Shown here: piece after piece, positions 22,963-33,908 of the stretch
Numbering within the stretch: the stretch's first letter is position 1
How the letters are laid out: each line of letters begins with the position of its first letter
Assembly (NCBI GenBank): GCA_027924645.1
Contig: BSBN01001965.1
Location: 17,656,001-17,720,000 of the forward strand
DNA length: 64,000 bases
Direction of reading: 5' to 3'
DNA from: Cunninghamia lanceolata
Taxonomy: Eukaryota > Streptophyta > Pinopsida > Cupressales > Cupressaceae
The notes under the pieces: model-generated
What the model saw: only the letters and a program-made list of their open reading frames with translations
What the model was told of the DNA's origin: nothing
Databases searched by the model: none
Made by a program: the position numbers and the translations under genes

Positions 22963-24556
22963 GAAATATCAAAAAAAATTTCACGTTTCCCCTAGAAACC
23001 CCCTCACATGTGTAAGCATGCTTGGTGGTGTTCACTCAAGGCGAAGACATTACAGTTGTTGGCAGGGTACAAGTACAATTGCATGTAACCAGATGTGAGC
23101 AGACCAACAAGGGGGTCTCTACGACACCGTTAATGTCATTACAAGGGTGATATTATCAAGGTTCCTAAATCTAAATCTCGGCAAATTCCGGTAGCATAAC
23201 ACCTTACGGCGTAAGTGGGAATTACTCAACACTATTTTACGCACGTGGTTCACTGATAGATTAACAACTTCCCACGACGCCTTGTTCTGATTAAACCGAC
23301 TCGTGATCTCCCTATTGAATCATTTTTCAGCAAGGCACGGTTGTCTGTCTCCTCTCTTGCTTCCTGAAATATACTCCTCCTTCGACTTAGCATTCTCAAC
23401 AAGGCGGTTCGTTTGCTCTCTCTTCCCTTTTCTCTGGGTCTTAATTTTGATTGTATTTTTATCGCGCTCACCTTAACTATTTCTCTAATAATTTAGTTTG
23501 TTTATATTTCGGTCTCTCTCTCTTTCAGTTTCTATGCTTTCTTTATGTTTATCCGGACCTTTCTTCATATTTTACATCAATCAGGGTTATCACTGTATCT
23601 ATTCTTGACATTAATCCTAACTCCCGAATGGTCCAGGTCATATAGACTGGTTTACTACTTCGCTGGACTTGGTCTCCTAGTTTTCTCTGATCTAGGTTTC
23701 TCCTCTCCATATGTATTAATTAAACTTGTTCCTAAGCAAATTTTGGCAGGAGGGTCCATCAACTTAGTTCTCATATCCCATGTGGGAATTGCCGTGCATT
23801 TTCTCCTCTGTGTTTTCCAATGTTAGTTTTTCTTCTTCTGACTCTCTTATAGGTTTACTTATATGGACGTTTACTACAGTTGAGATTAAAATGGCCTCAC
23901 ATGGAATGTCTGTGATGGCTCCTTAAGTTTATTTCCAGTGATCTTTTAAGCAAGGTGACGTGTTATTCTCCTCTTCATTTTCCCGGTATTTGACTCACGT
24001 TGATAGTTGAAACTTCCAAGAAACTCTTCTCGGAGTATTACAGTATATTCCTTTACGCTCTCTTTTAATTATAAATTTATTTTCTCTTAGATTATAAAGG
24101 GAAAACAAATGGACTCTCCGATAAAATTATCATTTAAATAACATATGTATATTTCGATAAATATTTATATATATATACCTATATACACATATACATACAA
24201 CTATATTTCTCTTATCGTTATAATTACTATTGTTATTATTACTATTAATTTGTACTAATACTATTATTACAATAGTTAGATTATTTTATTCAATTATTTA
24301 AATATTATTACTATTTTTTTTTATTATCTCAATTGTTATTCTTCTATATTTCTAATGATCTAACAATCATATGTCTTCTTTTCTTTTGAATATAATATGA
24401 TTATATATATATATATATATATATATCATTGTTAATCTAGATAAGAGGCTCCCCTCTTTATAAAACCCTTACCATGAAATTATAATATCATTTTCTTTGG
24501 TTGTTTTGTTCAACATTAAAAAACCTAACTGTGATTATTTTTTTTTTTGTGTGTGT

Positions 24557-24880
24557 AGGGCAGGGGACAAGGGGAGCGGTGGCGGCGGCCATGGCAGAGG
24601 GGCGGAGATGGAGATTGGTCGCAGTGGTGGTGGAGGCACAGACATGGGAGTGGGGAGTACCGCGGATGCAGTGGCTGCGAGCTTAATGGTGGTGGGAAGT
24701 GCTGTGTTGTGGGGGGGGTCCACGGTTTAAAGAAGGGGGGGATGTGGGGAGGGTGAAGCCCCACCCACATCCCATACAGTGGGCTGTGGGTGGGGCTCCG
24801 CCCCCCCCACACCTTATGATAAGCAACAGCGCGGTGGGGTTTCCAACCCCACCGCCCACTGTAACACCAAACGATGGCTG
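24557..24880. repeat. GC-rich block with G-runs and hairpins
   Basis: In otherwise AT-rich DNA this stretch is strongly GC-rich with runs of 4-8 G or C. Hairpins: 24757-24769 with 24785-24797 (AGCCCCACCCACA, perfect 13-bp arms) and 24831-24841 with 24845-24855 (GCGGTGGGGTT, perfect 11-bp arms, 3-base loop). It is preceded by a long T-run ending GTGTGTGTAG, like a 3' splice site. Overlapping short ORFs on both strands are compositional artefacts. Confidence 0.75.
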
Positions 24881-25065
24881 TGAACTTACACAGCGAAAGC
24901 TACATATCCTTATTTCGATTTCCATGAGTTTTAATTCCCATCTCATTTATATTTATTGATAAATATATATATATATATATAACATTTGCATGATATTACT
25001 CAATAATATTTATAGTGTCTCAAATTTTTGTTTAACAAATAAAAAAAGTTAAATATATAACAATT

Positions 25066-25068
<3 letters not shown>

Positions 25069-25126
<58 letters not shown>
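25069..25126. repeat. Long (AT)n microsatellite
   Basis: About 29 uninterrupted AT units. Shorter runs are at 24401-24426 and 24963-24981. Confidence 0.95.
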
Positions 25127-25202
25127 CTCAAATTTCACAAATACAGTGTTTTATTCAGTTTCTCAAATTCTTATAAAATGAATAATTAAGAACTTAATAA
25201 AG

Positions 25203-25234
<32 letters not shown>

Positions 25235-25267
25235 CATATATATATATACATATATATATATACATAC

Positions 25268-25300
<33 letters not shown>

Positions 25301-25307
25301 CATATAT
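25203..25307. repeat. (AT)n tract interrupted by AC
   Basis: About 105 bp of TATATA interrupted at fairly even intervals by CATA units. The ORF here (25194-25397, minus) encodes only Ile/Tyr/Met repeats and is not a gene. Confidence 0.95.
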
Positions 25308-26870
25308 ACTTTTATCTCTCCTTTCTTTTTGTTCTAACAGAGAACAAAACTTCTCAATAAGATAAAATGAATGAATAATTTTACCAAGTAGATGCACTTT
25401 TTTTTTTTAAATTACAATATTTCATAATTACAATTTCTTCCATCCTAATCTTTAAACAGAAGTAGATACATACTAGACTTCCTTTAAACTTTACAAAAAT
25501 AGCTGAGACCATCATTTATGAAGAAGAGTCTTAATCATTTAAAACTGTCTTTTCCATTATAACAATGAACTATAAAACTGACCTTTCAACTAGTTAAGCA
25601 GTTCTATTCTTATAATTACATAAACAAGCTCAGATTTGATTGCAAATAAGTAATGATCTCTTCCTTTCACTAACACATTTAATACAGTAAGACTTTCTAT
25701 TTAATTTCAAACTTTCCATATGAAATTCAAGGTAAACAATTACATCATACACAATACAGGAAGAATTAACTCTTTCACTACCCTTAACAAGATGAAAGAT
25801 AAGGATTTCCTTCTCTCAACCAACATACAAAGAAGTTATGTAACAACTAAGTAACAGTCACACCCAATAACAAGATCAGGGAGGTTATTTCCTTCACTCC
25901 CAAGGTGACAATAATTTACAATAATATCAAGAGAGGTGCTCTCTTTTACACTCTTTACAAAAGATCATGAACTAATTCTCAAGACAAAGAAGAAGAATCT
26001 GTTTCTTCATAAATATAACTTCTCCAAATCCAACCAGAAGCTCCAAGAGGAAAACCTGCGTATCAAAGACAAACAAAGAAGAAAACACCACTCATCTAGC
26101 TCTCCTCCCTTCCATAGACCCGCAAGAGGGTCACCCCCGAGCTAGGGAGACCATACTCACACCTGGGTAACTCAAGCACTCCACTTCACAACAGGGACAA
26201 CAACAAACCCAGAGCACACAAACACCTGTGGGTAAATTACACAACACGGAAACTCAACTACAGTGAGTTTCATAAGGGGCAGGAGAGTGGACACACTCGA
26301 CTCCAGAGTGTCACCCTTACAGATAATTTAACCAACACAATTTCTCTTGGCCTCAAACCAAGTTTGATCACAGATTTTCAATGAAGTCTGTATTTGACTC
26401 TCAAGACAAAGATACAGACACAAATACATGCCCTCAAGGCTTTCAACATCCCAAAAGAAGAAACTAGGTATGCACCCGAGGAGGATCACTCCTCCCCTAC
26501 CCCAAACTTGATGAGCATTTCTCCCAAGTGGGAGAAGCTCTGTCAAACAACCCGACAACAAACCCCACAGTAAACAAATCTAAACACAAACAAATAAGCA
26601 TCTTTCACACACTTTATATACACATTCAGATATATGAAAGAAAGGTAAAAATCAAACCAACCTTACAAAGCCCTCCTAGAATGAAACTGTTGCAGAGCTC
26701 CACTGAGTTCTCTTCCAACCTTAGCCACCAACTCCCTCTCCCTTTCCTCTCCTCCAAGCTAACTTTCCTATTTTTGGCAATAATAAAAACTCTCCCAAAA
26801 TTCCACTAACTCCCTCTCATCCCAAAATTGGAAACAAATAACCCAAATTCTTTTTAGTTTAGAGGAATGG
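25308..26870. other. Noncoding part of the 5-kb insertion
   Basis: C/A-rich sequence with no ORF above 93 codons and no transposon motif. Nothing recognised. The same holds for 23000-24400 and 26893-27870. Confidence 0.5.
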
Positions 26871-26892
26871 GGAGGTGACACTTGTCACCTCC
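26871..26892. repeat. Perfect 22-bp palindrome
   Basis: GGAGGTGACA-CT-TGTCACCTCC: 10-bp perfect arms around two bases, within the 5-kb insertion. Confidence 0.85.
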
Positions 26893-27909
26893 TCACCCTC
26901 CCCCAAAACCACTATTCTGTCCTAGTGGCTTATGTCACTCACCCATCCCTAGAGTACTCCTTATCCCTCTCCTCATGTCATTTCTCTTACGCATGGGAGA
27001 AATAAAAGGAGTTAAAGGAGGAAAAGACAGGTGACCCATGCCTCTTCTTCCCTCCTTCACATGGATGGCCCCACAACACATGGGGGAATCTCACTAATGG
27101 AGAGGGTGACTTCAAGTCAATCCTTCAATAATGGATGGGTTTGTAGTCATCTCTTACCTTGGGGATTGAAGAGGGATGGGTTGGGTGTTGGTACAACCCA
27201 TCATGTCCCCTCCATACCTCCAATTTTCGCCACTTAACTTCAGGGGGAAGTTAAGATGACTAGATGGAGGTTACTCAAGGGTTACCCATGCCAAATGGGC
27301 CCCTGGACCCATGGGGTATAACCCAGGGTCAACTTTAACCCATTCAGGACACCCATGGTCAAGGTAAAGCACATGAAAAGGCCTCAAAGATTTAAATAAA
27401 ATAAAGAAATTCAAATTCAATCTTTTTACAACACAAATCATAAAATATTGTTACAAGAGGGTAACCAAACCCACTTGACCATACGAAAGACCACATTACA
27501 ACATCACATCAAACACAGGAAGATCTTGGTTCCTTGTGGAACCAGATCGGCTTAATAGGGAATAACAATAACAAGGTGCGGAATGATCTCCGAAATCTGT
27601 GGTTCGATTAGTAAATCCTGCACACTAAATTACAAGATCAGTAGTTCTAATTAACATAAATGAAATCATATTACAATTTTCCATCATCACCTAATTAACT
27701 TTTCTGAAATGTAAACTTATCCAAACATCACCCAATTAGTTTTTCTGAAATCATAATAAAGTTTAATAGTTTTGACAAATCCAGGAACTGCTATCCCACA
27801 AATATAAAAAGTATCAATAACAGTAATGTAAATAGTCATAAGAACAGAAGTAAAAGGGGCGGTCCTCACAGAATGCGAGTACTGATTGGAGCCTCTCGAG
27901 ACAAACAAG

Positions 27910-29278
27910 TGTGGCCTATATGATGTAAAATATCCACAAAAACATTAAGACCTATTAGTTCATAGACCATGGCTTTTTTGTAAAGCCATTTATTCTTCTG
28001 TTTATAGCCACTTGGCTTAAGAATGAATCCAAGGAGAATGATTCTTTATCCCTTGTTTCTAAGACAAGTAGTTATTTGCGGTTAGCCTAACTACAGATGT
28101 ATGGAAATACATACCATAATCCATGGTGAACCCCCTTGAATTTGGAACTTTATCTTAGTTCATTGATTACAAACTAGGTACAACAACATAATGCAAGCAA
28201 TTCATAGATAACATGTTTTCAGGGATGTTTTAACCTTAATCTACATCATGATAACCAAGTGGCTTTAGCCACTTGACCTCACCCCATAAACAAAGATTTC
28301 CTATTTTGCACTTTAAAAGAAATAAAAATTTTAAATACCTAAATAAAAAATAACAACTAGGGTAGAGTTGGGTCAATTGAGGTAGATTTAGAGCACCATC
28401 TTGGGGTTTTGGCAGCTTTCTCTCATTCAAAGAGTCCTTGCACATAGGAATATGAAAATAGGGGCATATAAACCCTCACATAGGGGTTTCCTATCACTAT
28501 TGCAGGGGAAAAATGCATTGATTTCTAGTCCAAACTCTTCAAAAATTGTTCAAGTTCAAATGCCTTCCAAACAGAGGCACATTGCCTTTCAACTCGAGCT
28601 CTCCCTTTTAAATGATTCCTTCTTGAGTGATTTGTGGTTGTAGATACATTAATAGAATAATAAGAACATCAATTTAGGGCTATATAATGTCAGAGGTCTC
28701 TTGTGACGAAGATTTTAACTTCTTCAATTAGTTCATAAAAATGGTGCATGTTTGGTAGCAAATAGAAGTCAACGGTGGCATGATGCAACAACATGAGCTT
28801 CATTTATTTACTAGTGCAATCTAGGCCATGCACATAGTTAATCTACTAGTCTTGTAGGAGATTAAGGCCTACCATGACAACTAGAATCTTGGTGAAGTTG
28901 ACCCCATCCAAAGGTGTCCCCCATGGATTGAAGGGATTGCAGGCAAGATGATCCCTATCAGTGTCCTCTAGAAAAAGGCCTCCCTATACTAGAAGTGTTG
29001 TCAAAATGGTTTGTCTTCTATGCTACTTGAGTCAACTTTAGGCCATCATTCGAACCCTCTTTCTATATCTACATGGCCAAAGTTTAGCCTCCTTTCCTGT
29101 TCAAATTATGCCCTCTCCACAGATTGGCAGAAAACATAAACACAAAAGAGATATCCTTGAATGCAAATCGGCCTACCAACGACAATGGAGGAGGGATCCC
29201 ACAACATCCTTGAAAATTTGTCCTTTAGTAACATTATCAAGATCTCACAAGATTCAAACAAACATTAACACAATCTCG
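27910..29278 (-). pseudogene. Internal region of E, second unit (partial)
   Basis: Aligns with 21237-22845 of the first unit, with many substitutions and a roughly 200-bp deletion matching the stretch before and into the SINE. The same unrecognised reading frame is visible at about 28990-28390 (minus), with stops partly at the same places. A SINE remnant lies at about 28176-28290, its B box changed to GGTTAAAAC. The half proximal to the polypurine tract is missing. Confidence 0.6.
28176..28290 (-). mobile_element. SINE remnant, second E unit
   Basis: Homologous to 21689-21847: A box region GGTCAAGTGGCTAAAGCC is kept, the B box is degraded, and the 3' part is removed by the deletion next to it. 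The same position in both E units shows that the SINE inserted before the units separated. Confidence 0.65.
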
Positions 29279-29628
29279 CTCTGCTACCATGTAGAAATCA
29301 ATAACATTGAATGAATGAAAGTACCGATTGGAGCCATTCGATACAAACAAGAGGATGCTCAACTTGAAAGATACAAGTATTATAAACAATGGACAATTGG
29401 AATATGAAATATAGGATAATGTATTATCTTCCAAGAGGTAGTACATATAGGCCATAATCGACTAAGAATAGTTGAATAAAAGATAGGAAAAGCTCACTAA
29501 GATTAGTTGTTCTCCAAGAATAGAAAAATTAACCACTTAACTCAGTTAAGCTAATCTAGGCACACCAAGCATAGCTCGAGGCCAAACATAGACTAATGTG
29601 CACACCTAAGTAAGCTTAATATACACCA
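29279..29628 (-). repeat. E LTR, high-coordinate copy (5' LTR) with primer site
   Basis: The LTR is 29290-29628 (339 bp), aligning with 19770-20110. The primer site at 29279-29289 reads TGGTAGCAGAG on the minus strand, one change from the first unit. Confidence 0.75.
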
Positions 29629-29994
29629 ATGCAGGCCATAAGCCACAAGATAGTGGAGATGGATCATCACTAACTACATGGGTGTGATGTACTCAAGTCA
29701 AGGTGACCAAGAAATGACACTAGTAATAGAAGTTCAATCATCATCAAGCTCATCACTAGGATAATCATTAGAGATAGGTAATTCAAAATCAACAAGTATA
29801 TCAATAACCATTGGTAAACATGCATTGACATCACATTTAAGTGAAGGTAAGAAATATGTACACTTACATTATAGATCTCCATAAGTTTAACATGATATGT
29901 AGAAAATAATCGTCGATTATGTTCATCATCTCATTAAAAAGAATGTAATGCATTCAAAGAACATGAATCTATCAACATGGGATGAAAATAACAT
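29629..29994. other. Spacer between E and F, nothing recognised
   Basis: No supported ORF. It and 44737-45044 were contiguous before element F inserted at GTAAG. Confidence 0.5.
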
Positions 29995-29999
29995 GTAAG

Positions 30000-31263
30000 T
30001 GTTTAGCAAAGTAAAAGGGGGAAAATGGGGTTTTAATGGTTTATGCAGAATACTCCTTTCACACCAAACATTCCAAGGGCATATCAACTGAGCTAAATCT
30101 CCACTAAGTGAGAAATCACCTATTAGGTTGGGCTACCACTTGGGAAGCTATGGATTGTTGGATGTGTCAAACAATATCTCAATTTAATGCTCAATTATAC
30201 TTAGAAACCCTAAATATGCAAATCAGTAAGCAAATTATCAATTTATGGAAAATTATTTCAGATTGAGATAAGGGACAAAGATATTTAACTCACTTTTTTT
30301 TTAAGTTTGGAAGGTAGAGAAGTCAGGGACATGGGGACTAGAGCCCAAGTCCAAGGTACCTGTTTCTTTGTAGAATCTTGATCTCCTTCTGACACTAATC
30401 TATACTACAACTTCGATTTCTAGGGATTCAACTGTGGAGGAAAGGGGGACTAGCACTCTAGTCCAAGAAAAGCTCTAGTGTCCTACTTCTTTTTAGATCC
30501 TGAATATTTGATGCCTGCCACTCCTTTCTGCAACTCCACCCCATGGAAATCGACACCTATAACCTACAATCACAAGGAGTGTGGGAGGGGGTTGTGGTGT
30601 TTAGAGGCTTGCTTTGGTCAAGCCTTGAAGAGACATTCAAGTCTTTCAAACATCGTTGTCAGATGAGAGTGCATATCCCGGTAGGATAGAGGTAAAATCC
30701 AAATGATAAATGATTGAAAACACAGTAGATATCAACTTGTAGTGAAGATCTCATGGAAGGAAGATGCTCATCATACCATGCGGAGATGGATGTCAAATCT
30801 ACAAATACAAACACAATAACAATTCTCTAATTTGCAACATAATAAATATTTTGAATGCTTTATGATCACAAGTATACATCAAATCCACCTAATTTCCATC
30901 TAGTTTGCAAATGAAACTAAGTCGTGCTTATATATGCAACTACAAAGCTCTCTGCTAAAAATTTCATAATTCAAACTTTAGATGTCGGCATAGGACCCAA
31001 ATAATAGTCACTAAACTGACATTTGAAATTAGAGCAAACCCAAAATGGGGCTAGACTAGGGTGCTAGCGCCCAAGTCCAGCATGCCATTTTTATTTAGTG
31101 ATCATTAAAGTGCAGCCCTCTAGGTCCTATTTGTCACAAGACCCAAGGGTTTTTTCATTAGGAGTCCAAAATAACATGCAAGATGCTCTAAATGCAATTA
31201 CAGGATCTAGGAGCTAAACCTTAAGAGGGAAAAGCCCCCAAGGGGACATTTTCTGACATAATA
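30000..31263 (-). repeat. 3' LTR of F (1,264 bp)
   Basis: Aligns with 43497-44736 with many substitutions and small indels. The shared end ACATAATA in both copies shows that the last five bases belong to the LTR, not to the flank. Confidence 0.85.
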
Positions 31264-31280
31264 TTTAGCCCCCACTTAAA
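31264..31280 (-). promoter_or_regulatory. Polypurine tract of F
   Basis: The minus strand reads AAGTGGGGGCTAAA immediately before the LTR start TATTATG. Confidence 0.7.
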
Positions 31281-31338
31281 TGTATGTATAAATGTGAGGC
31301 TAATACATGCATTAAAGTATGGTCAACAAACACAACAA

Positions 31339-31470
31339 ACATGCCAAGCATGGAGAAGACATGCCAAACACATTGAAGATAGTAACAGGCACACAAAACA
31401 TGGAGAAGACAGTTATAGTCACGCAAAACACGGAGAAGATAGCACTGAGGACATGCAAAACATAGTGAAT
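31339..31470. repeat. Imperfect 30-bp tandem repeat in F
   Basis: Four to five units built on ACATGCAAAACATGGAGAAGA, the later ones with a 12-base linker giving a 30-bp period. Confidence 0.7.
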
Positions 31471-31552
31471 ATAGTGAATGCAATGATTATTTTCTTTTTC
31501 TCATATATATGAAATGCAGAATGCAAGTACAACGAAAGTAAACACACAACCC

Positions 31553-31780
31553 ATAGTGCAGGAGGGACTCATTGCCACCAGTCTTTAGAATGCACATGGG
31601 GCAACAAACATGCAATACAAATCTCAGAGTGCACGACGGACTCATCACCACTAGTCTTTAGACTGTACTTGAGAACACACATGCCATACAAATCAAGCAC
31701 GCCATACAAATCCCAAAGCATAGGAGGGACTCATCACCACTGGTCTTTAGACTATGCTTGGGAACAAACACACCATACAC
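31553..31780. repeat. Imperfect ~80-bp tandem repeat in F (three units)
   Basis: Units begin near 31553, 31627 and 31714. Each holds GGACTCATCACCACT, GTCTTTAGACT and a CCATACAAATC-type end. Confidence 0.75.
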
Positions 31781-32043
31781 ACACATGGAAGACACGAAGA
31801 AAACATAGCAAACAAGAGATGGAGTGTACCTATTTCTAGGTTCATCACCATCTAAGACACACTAAAGGCACACACAAACAATTGCACTTCACCACAAAAA
31901 ATCACTGAAGACATGCTTAAGGGTTAGCATAGTCTCAGATCCACTCCCCACCTACTTGGACAAATTTCTGAAAATGACAAGATTGTGCACTCTCCTTGAG
32001 AAATACACCATCCCCGCCTCACACCACCATCCCCGCCCAACAT

Positions 32044-32146
32044 GAAGGGCTTAAGATAAAAAAGGATATGCACAATATCCTACCTCTATAGAGGGCTTAA
32101 GATAAAAAGGATATGCATTATATCCCACCTTCGTAGAGGGCTTAAG
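32044..32146. repeat. 46-bp tandem repeat in F
   Basis: Two full units and a partial one of AGGGCTTAAGATAAAAAGG...ATATGCA...TATCC...ACCT, starting at 32045, 32091 and 32136. Confidence 0.8.
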
Positions 32147-32216
32147 TGATTGTAATAGATTAAAGATTCACAAACACACATTGCTAGCATCTACAATAGA
32201 CAACTTACCTTATATA

Positions 32217-33592
32217 TGTTAGATTGAGGATAGACAACTGAGAGGGGGGGTGAATCAGTTGTCCAAAACTTTCTTGAAATTAATCACTTAAATCCTCTTT
32301 GTAATTTAGTAGCATAATCATAAATCAATCATGGAAACATAATGCATTAAATCAAGAGCAGAAACACATTAATACATAAGACACTAAGATTTTAATGTGG
32401 AAAACCCAGTTAAGGGAAAAACCATGGGGTGACTAACCCAAGATTGTATTCTCTATTAAAAGAATAAGAAGAACCAAATGGCACATGCCAATTAGGGCTC
32501 ACTGCCCAAGCACACTTCTCACAAGAGGCCCACTACCTACAGGAGACACACTGTCTATAGAATAATAGATATTACATACTTGAATTGAAGAATAGCATCT
32601 TCACCATGCCTGAGTCAGTTCCATTTAAGCCCAATACTTCTGCTCTACCTTTCACTCTGCTCCTCTCTAGCACATACTCTTCTTCACTAGATGCCTTTTA
32701 AAATGACTTCACAACCTCTTATTTATACAAGACATTTGACTTTGGAATAATCATCCAATTCAGCAAACACTACAAAGAAAATACATAAATACAACATGAC
32801 TATTTACAAAAAGACTTGACACAGATCAACACACTGTCGGCCACACCGATCTGAGACTTCAATCTTCCTTTAGGAACACACCAATCTTCACATAACATAT
32901 TCAAGATCATCCGTAGGATGTGTAACTCATCCAGTTGGCCAAACTTAGGAAGAACATCATCATCCAGAGGTAATTCTTTAATTACGAGCTCAAACTTCAA
33001 TGTAGATCATTAACATGAACTGGACACAATCCAAAGACCTCCACAAGCTTGCCTGAATCACCAAGAACATCCACACTACTTCTGCTTACTGAAATCTCTC
33101 TCCTTCATCTGGAAGCTCGAGAACATAGTCTTTCATCACTGTCGTATTGGAATAGATGCTTGCGGACCTCCTGACCATGAACCAATTGAGTTATTAATTC
33201 ACATTGACATCCTAAACACTCCACCAAATCCACATAACAAGATATTTTTTTTTGGGATCTCACTAGACCTATCTGTGTCACTCTGTCACCTCTGAACGTC
33301 TATCAGAACCTATTTTTCTCAAGTGGCTATAACTTCTTCAAATCTTCATGCGGACCTCTCAGTTCTTTACTGTATCATCTTAAGACACATATCAATAAAC
33401 CCTTTGATTTGCATCCTCTGATTTGCATCTTAGCTAGGATCTTCACCTCACTATCTTCACTGTTCTTCTCTATTCCTAATAGGACTAATTTTCTCAATAT
33501 CCTCAGCATACAACTCATCCAATCCTTATCATCAATACAACAGGAGTATGTTGACATCAATGACAACATTGGTTAGGCCCATACTTGCAATA
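32217..33592 (-). repeat. 3' LTR of A (1,376 bp)
   Basis: On the minus strand it starts TATTGCAAGTATGGG after the polypurine tract and ends CTCAATCTAACA. The 5' LTR starts TGTTGCAAG, so the first G is A here. Confidence 0.92.
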
Positions 33593-33835
33593 ATCTCCCC
33601 CTTTTTCATTGATGGCAACATATGATGTGAAAAACTATTTTAAACATCGAGACAAGAACTTCTCTTTACTGATATAAATCCCCCTATCAACAACAACCAT
33701 TTACATGTCTTCTCTTTCTTTACTGCTCCTCTCTTTGATCAACAACCACTTGTTTTTCATAGGTCTTCTCTCCCCCTTTGACATCGATGGCAAAGGGCAC
33801 ATACTTGCATCATACTAGCTGCTCCCCCTGAGTAG
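33593..33835 (-). promoter_or_regulatory. Multiple polypurine tracts of A
   Basis: The minus strand has AAAAAGGGGGAGAT abutting the LTR (33593-33606), with further AGGGGGAT, AAAGGGGGAGA and AGGGGGAGCAG tracts near 33682, 33770 and 33825. Confidence 0.75.
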
Positions 33836-33908
33836 CAGCTTCCCATCATTAATCCAAACCACAAGATATGACTGTGAGATCCACTGGACTGATGCATATC
33901 AGTGCACC

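Larger units (their letters stand above)
22885..27870 (-). mobile_element. 4,986-bp insertion with LTR ends, probable giant solo LTR
   Basis: The insertion begins TGTCATGCCCACATT and ends GGTCCTCACA, with TG/CA termini. It is flanked by perfect 5-bp duplications GAATG (22880-22884 and 27871-27875) inside an E LTR. I found no second copy of either terminus inside, no primer site and no gag or pol motif, so it is best read as a solo LTR, or else an LTR element with no coding sequence. Strand is a guess: on the minus strand it starts TGTGAGGACCGCCCC. It contains stem-loops, a GC-rich block and long (AT)n tracts (listed separately). LTRs of this size are known for Ogre/Tat-type gypsy elements. 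Confidence 0.7.
22857..27909 (-). repeat. Middle E LTR, split by an insertion and truncated
   Basis: The LTR start (plus strand TGTAGAAATT ... GTGAATG) occupies 22857-22884. It resumes at 27871-27909 (GAATGCGAGTACTGATTGGAGC ... GACAAACAA), where it joins internal sequence GTGTGGCCTATATG directly. The remaining 270 bp of LTR and the adjoining internal sequence are deleted. Confidence 0.75.
19770..29628 (-). mobile_element. Element E: tandem LTR-internal-LTR-internal-LTR retrotransposon
   Basis: Three copies of a roughly 340-bp LTR (19770-20110; 22857-22884 continued at 27871-27909; 29290-29628) alternate with two related internal regions (20111-22845 and 27910-29278). Both internal regions end in a primer site on the minus strand. 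This order is produced by unequal recombination between LTRs of related copies. The second internal unit has lost its distal half together with most of the middle LTR. The outer flanks (CATAC and ATGCA) do not match, as expected for a recombinant. Family assignment is not possible, since no RT remains. Confidence 0.75.

Noticed and set aside
24497..24959. Gly-rich and Pro-rich ORFs on both strands in the GC-rich block
   Set aside because: Overlapping ORFs in several frames of G/C runs are a composition artefact; no start context or conserved motif.
25194..25397. ORF encoding Ile/Tyr/Met repeats
   Set aside because: It is a translated (AT)n microsatellite.
29237..29455. Similar short ORFs at 19645-19866, 27717-27908 and 29237-29455 (GSNQYSHS) as a conserved gene
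   Set aside because: The similarity comes from the E LTR, present at all three places; the frames do not extend.
31339..31780. CRISPR-like repeat-spacer array
   Set aside because: Units are imperfect tandem repeats without unique spacers, and the DNA is plant retrotransposon sequence.
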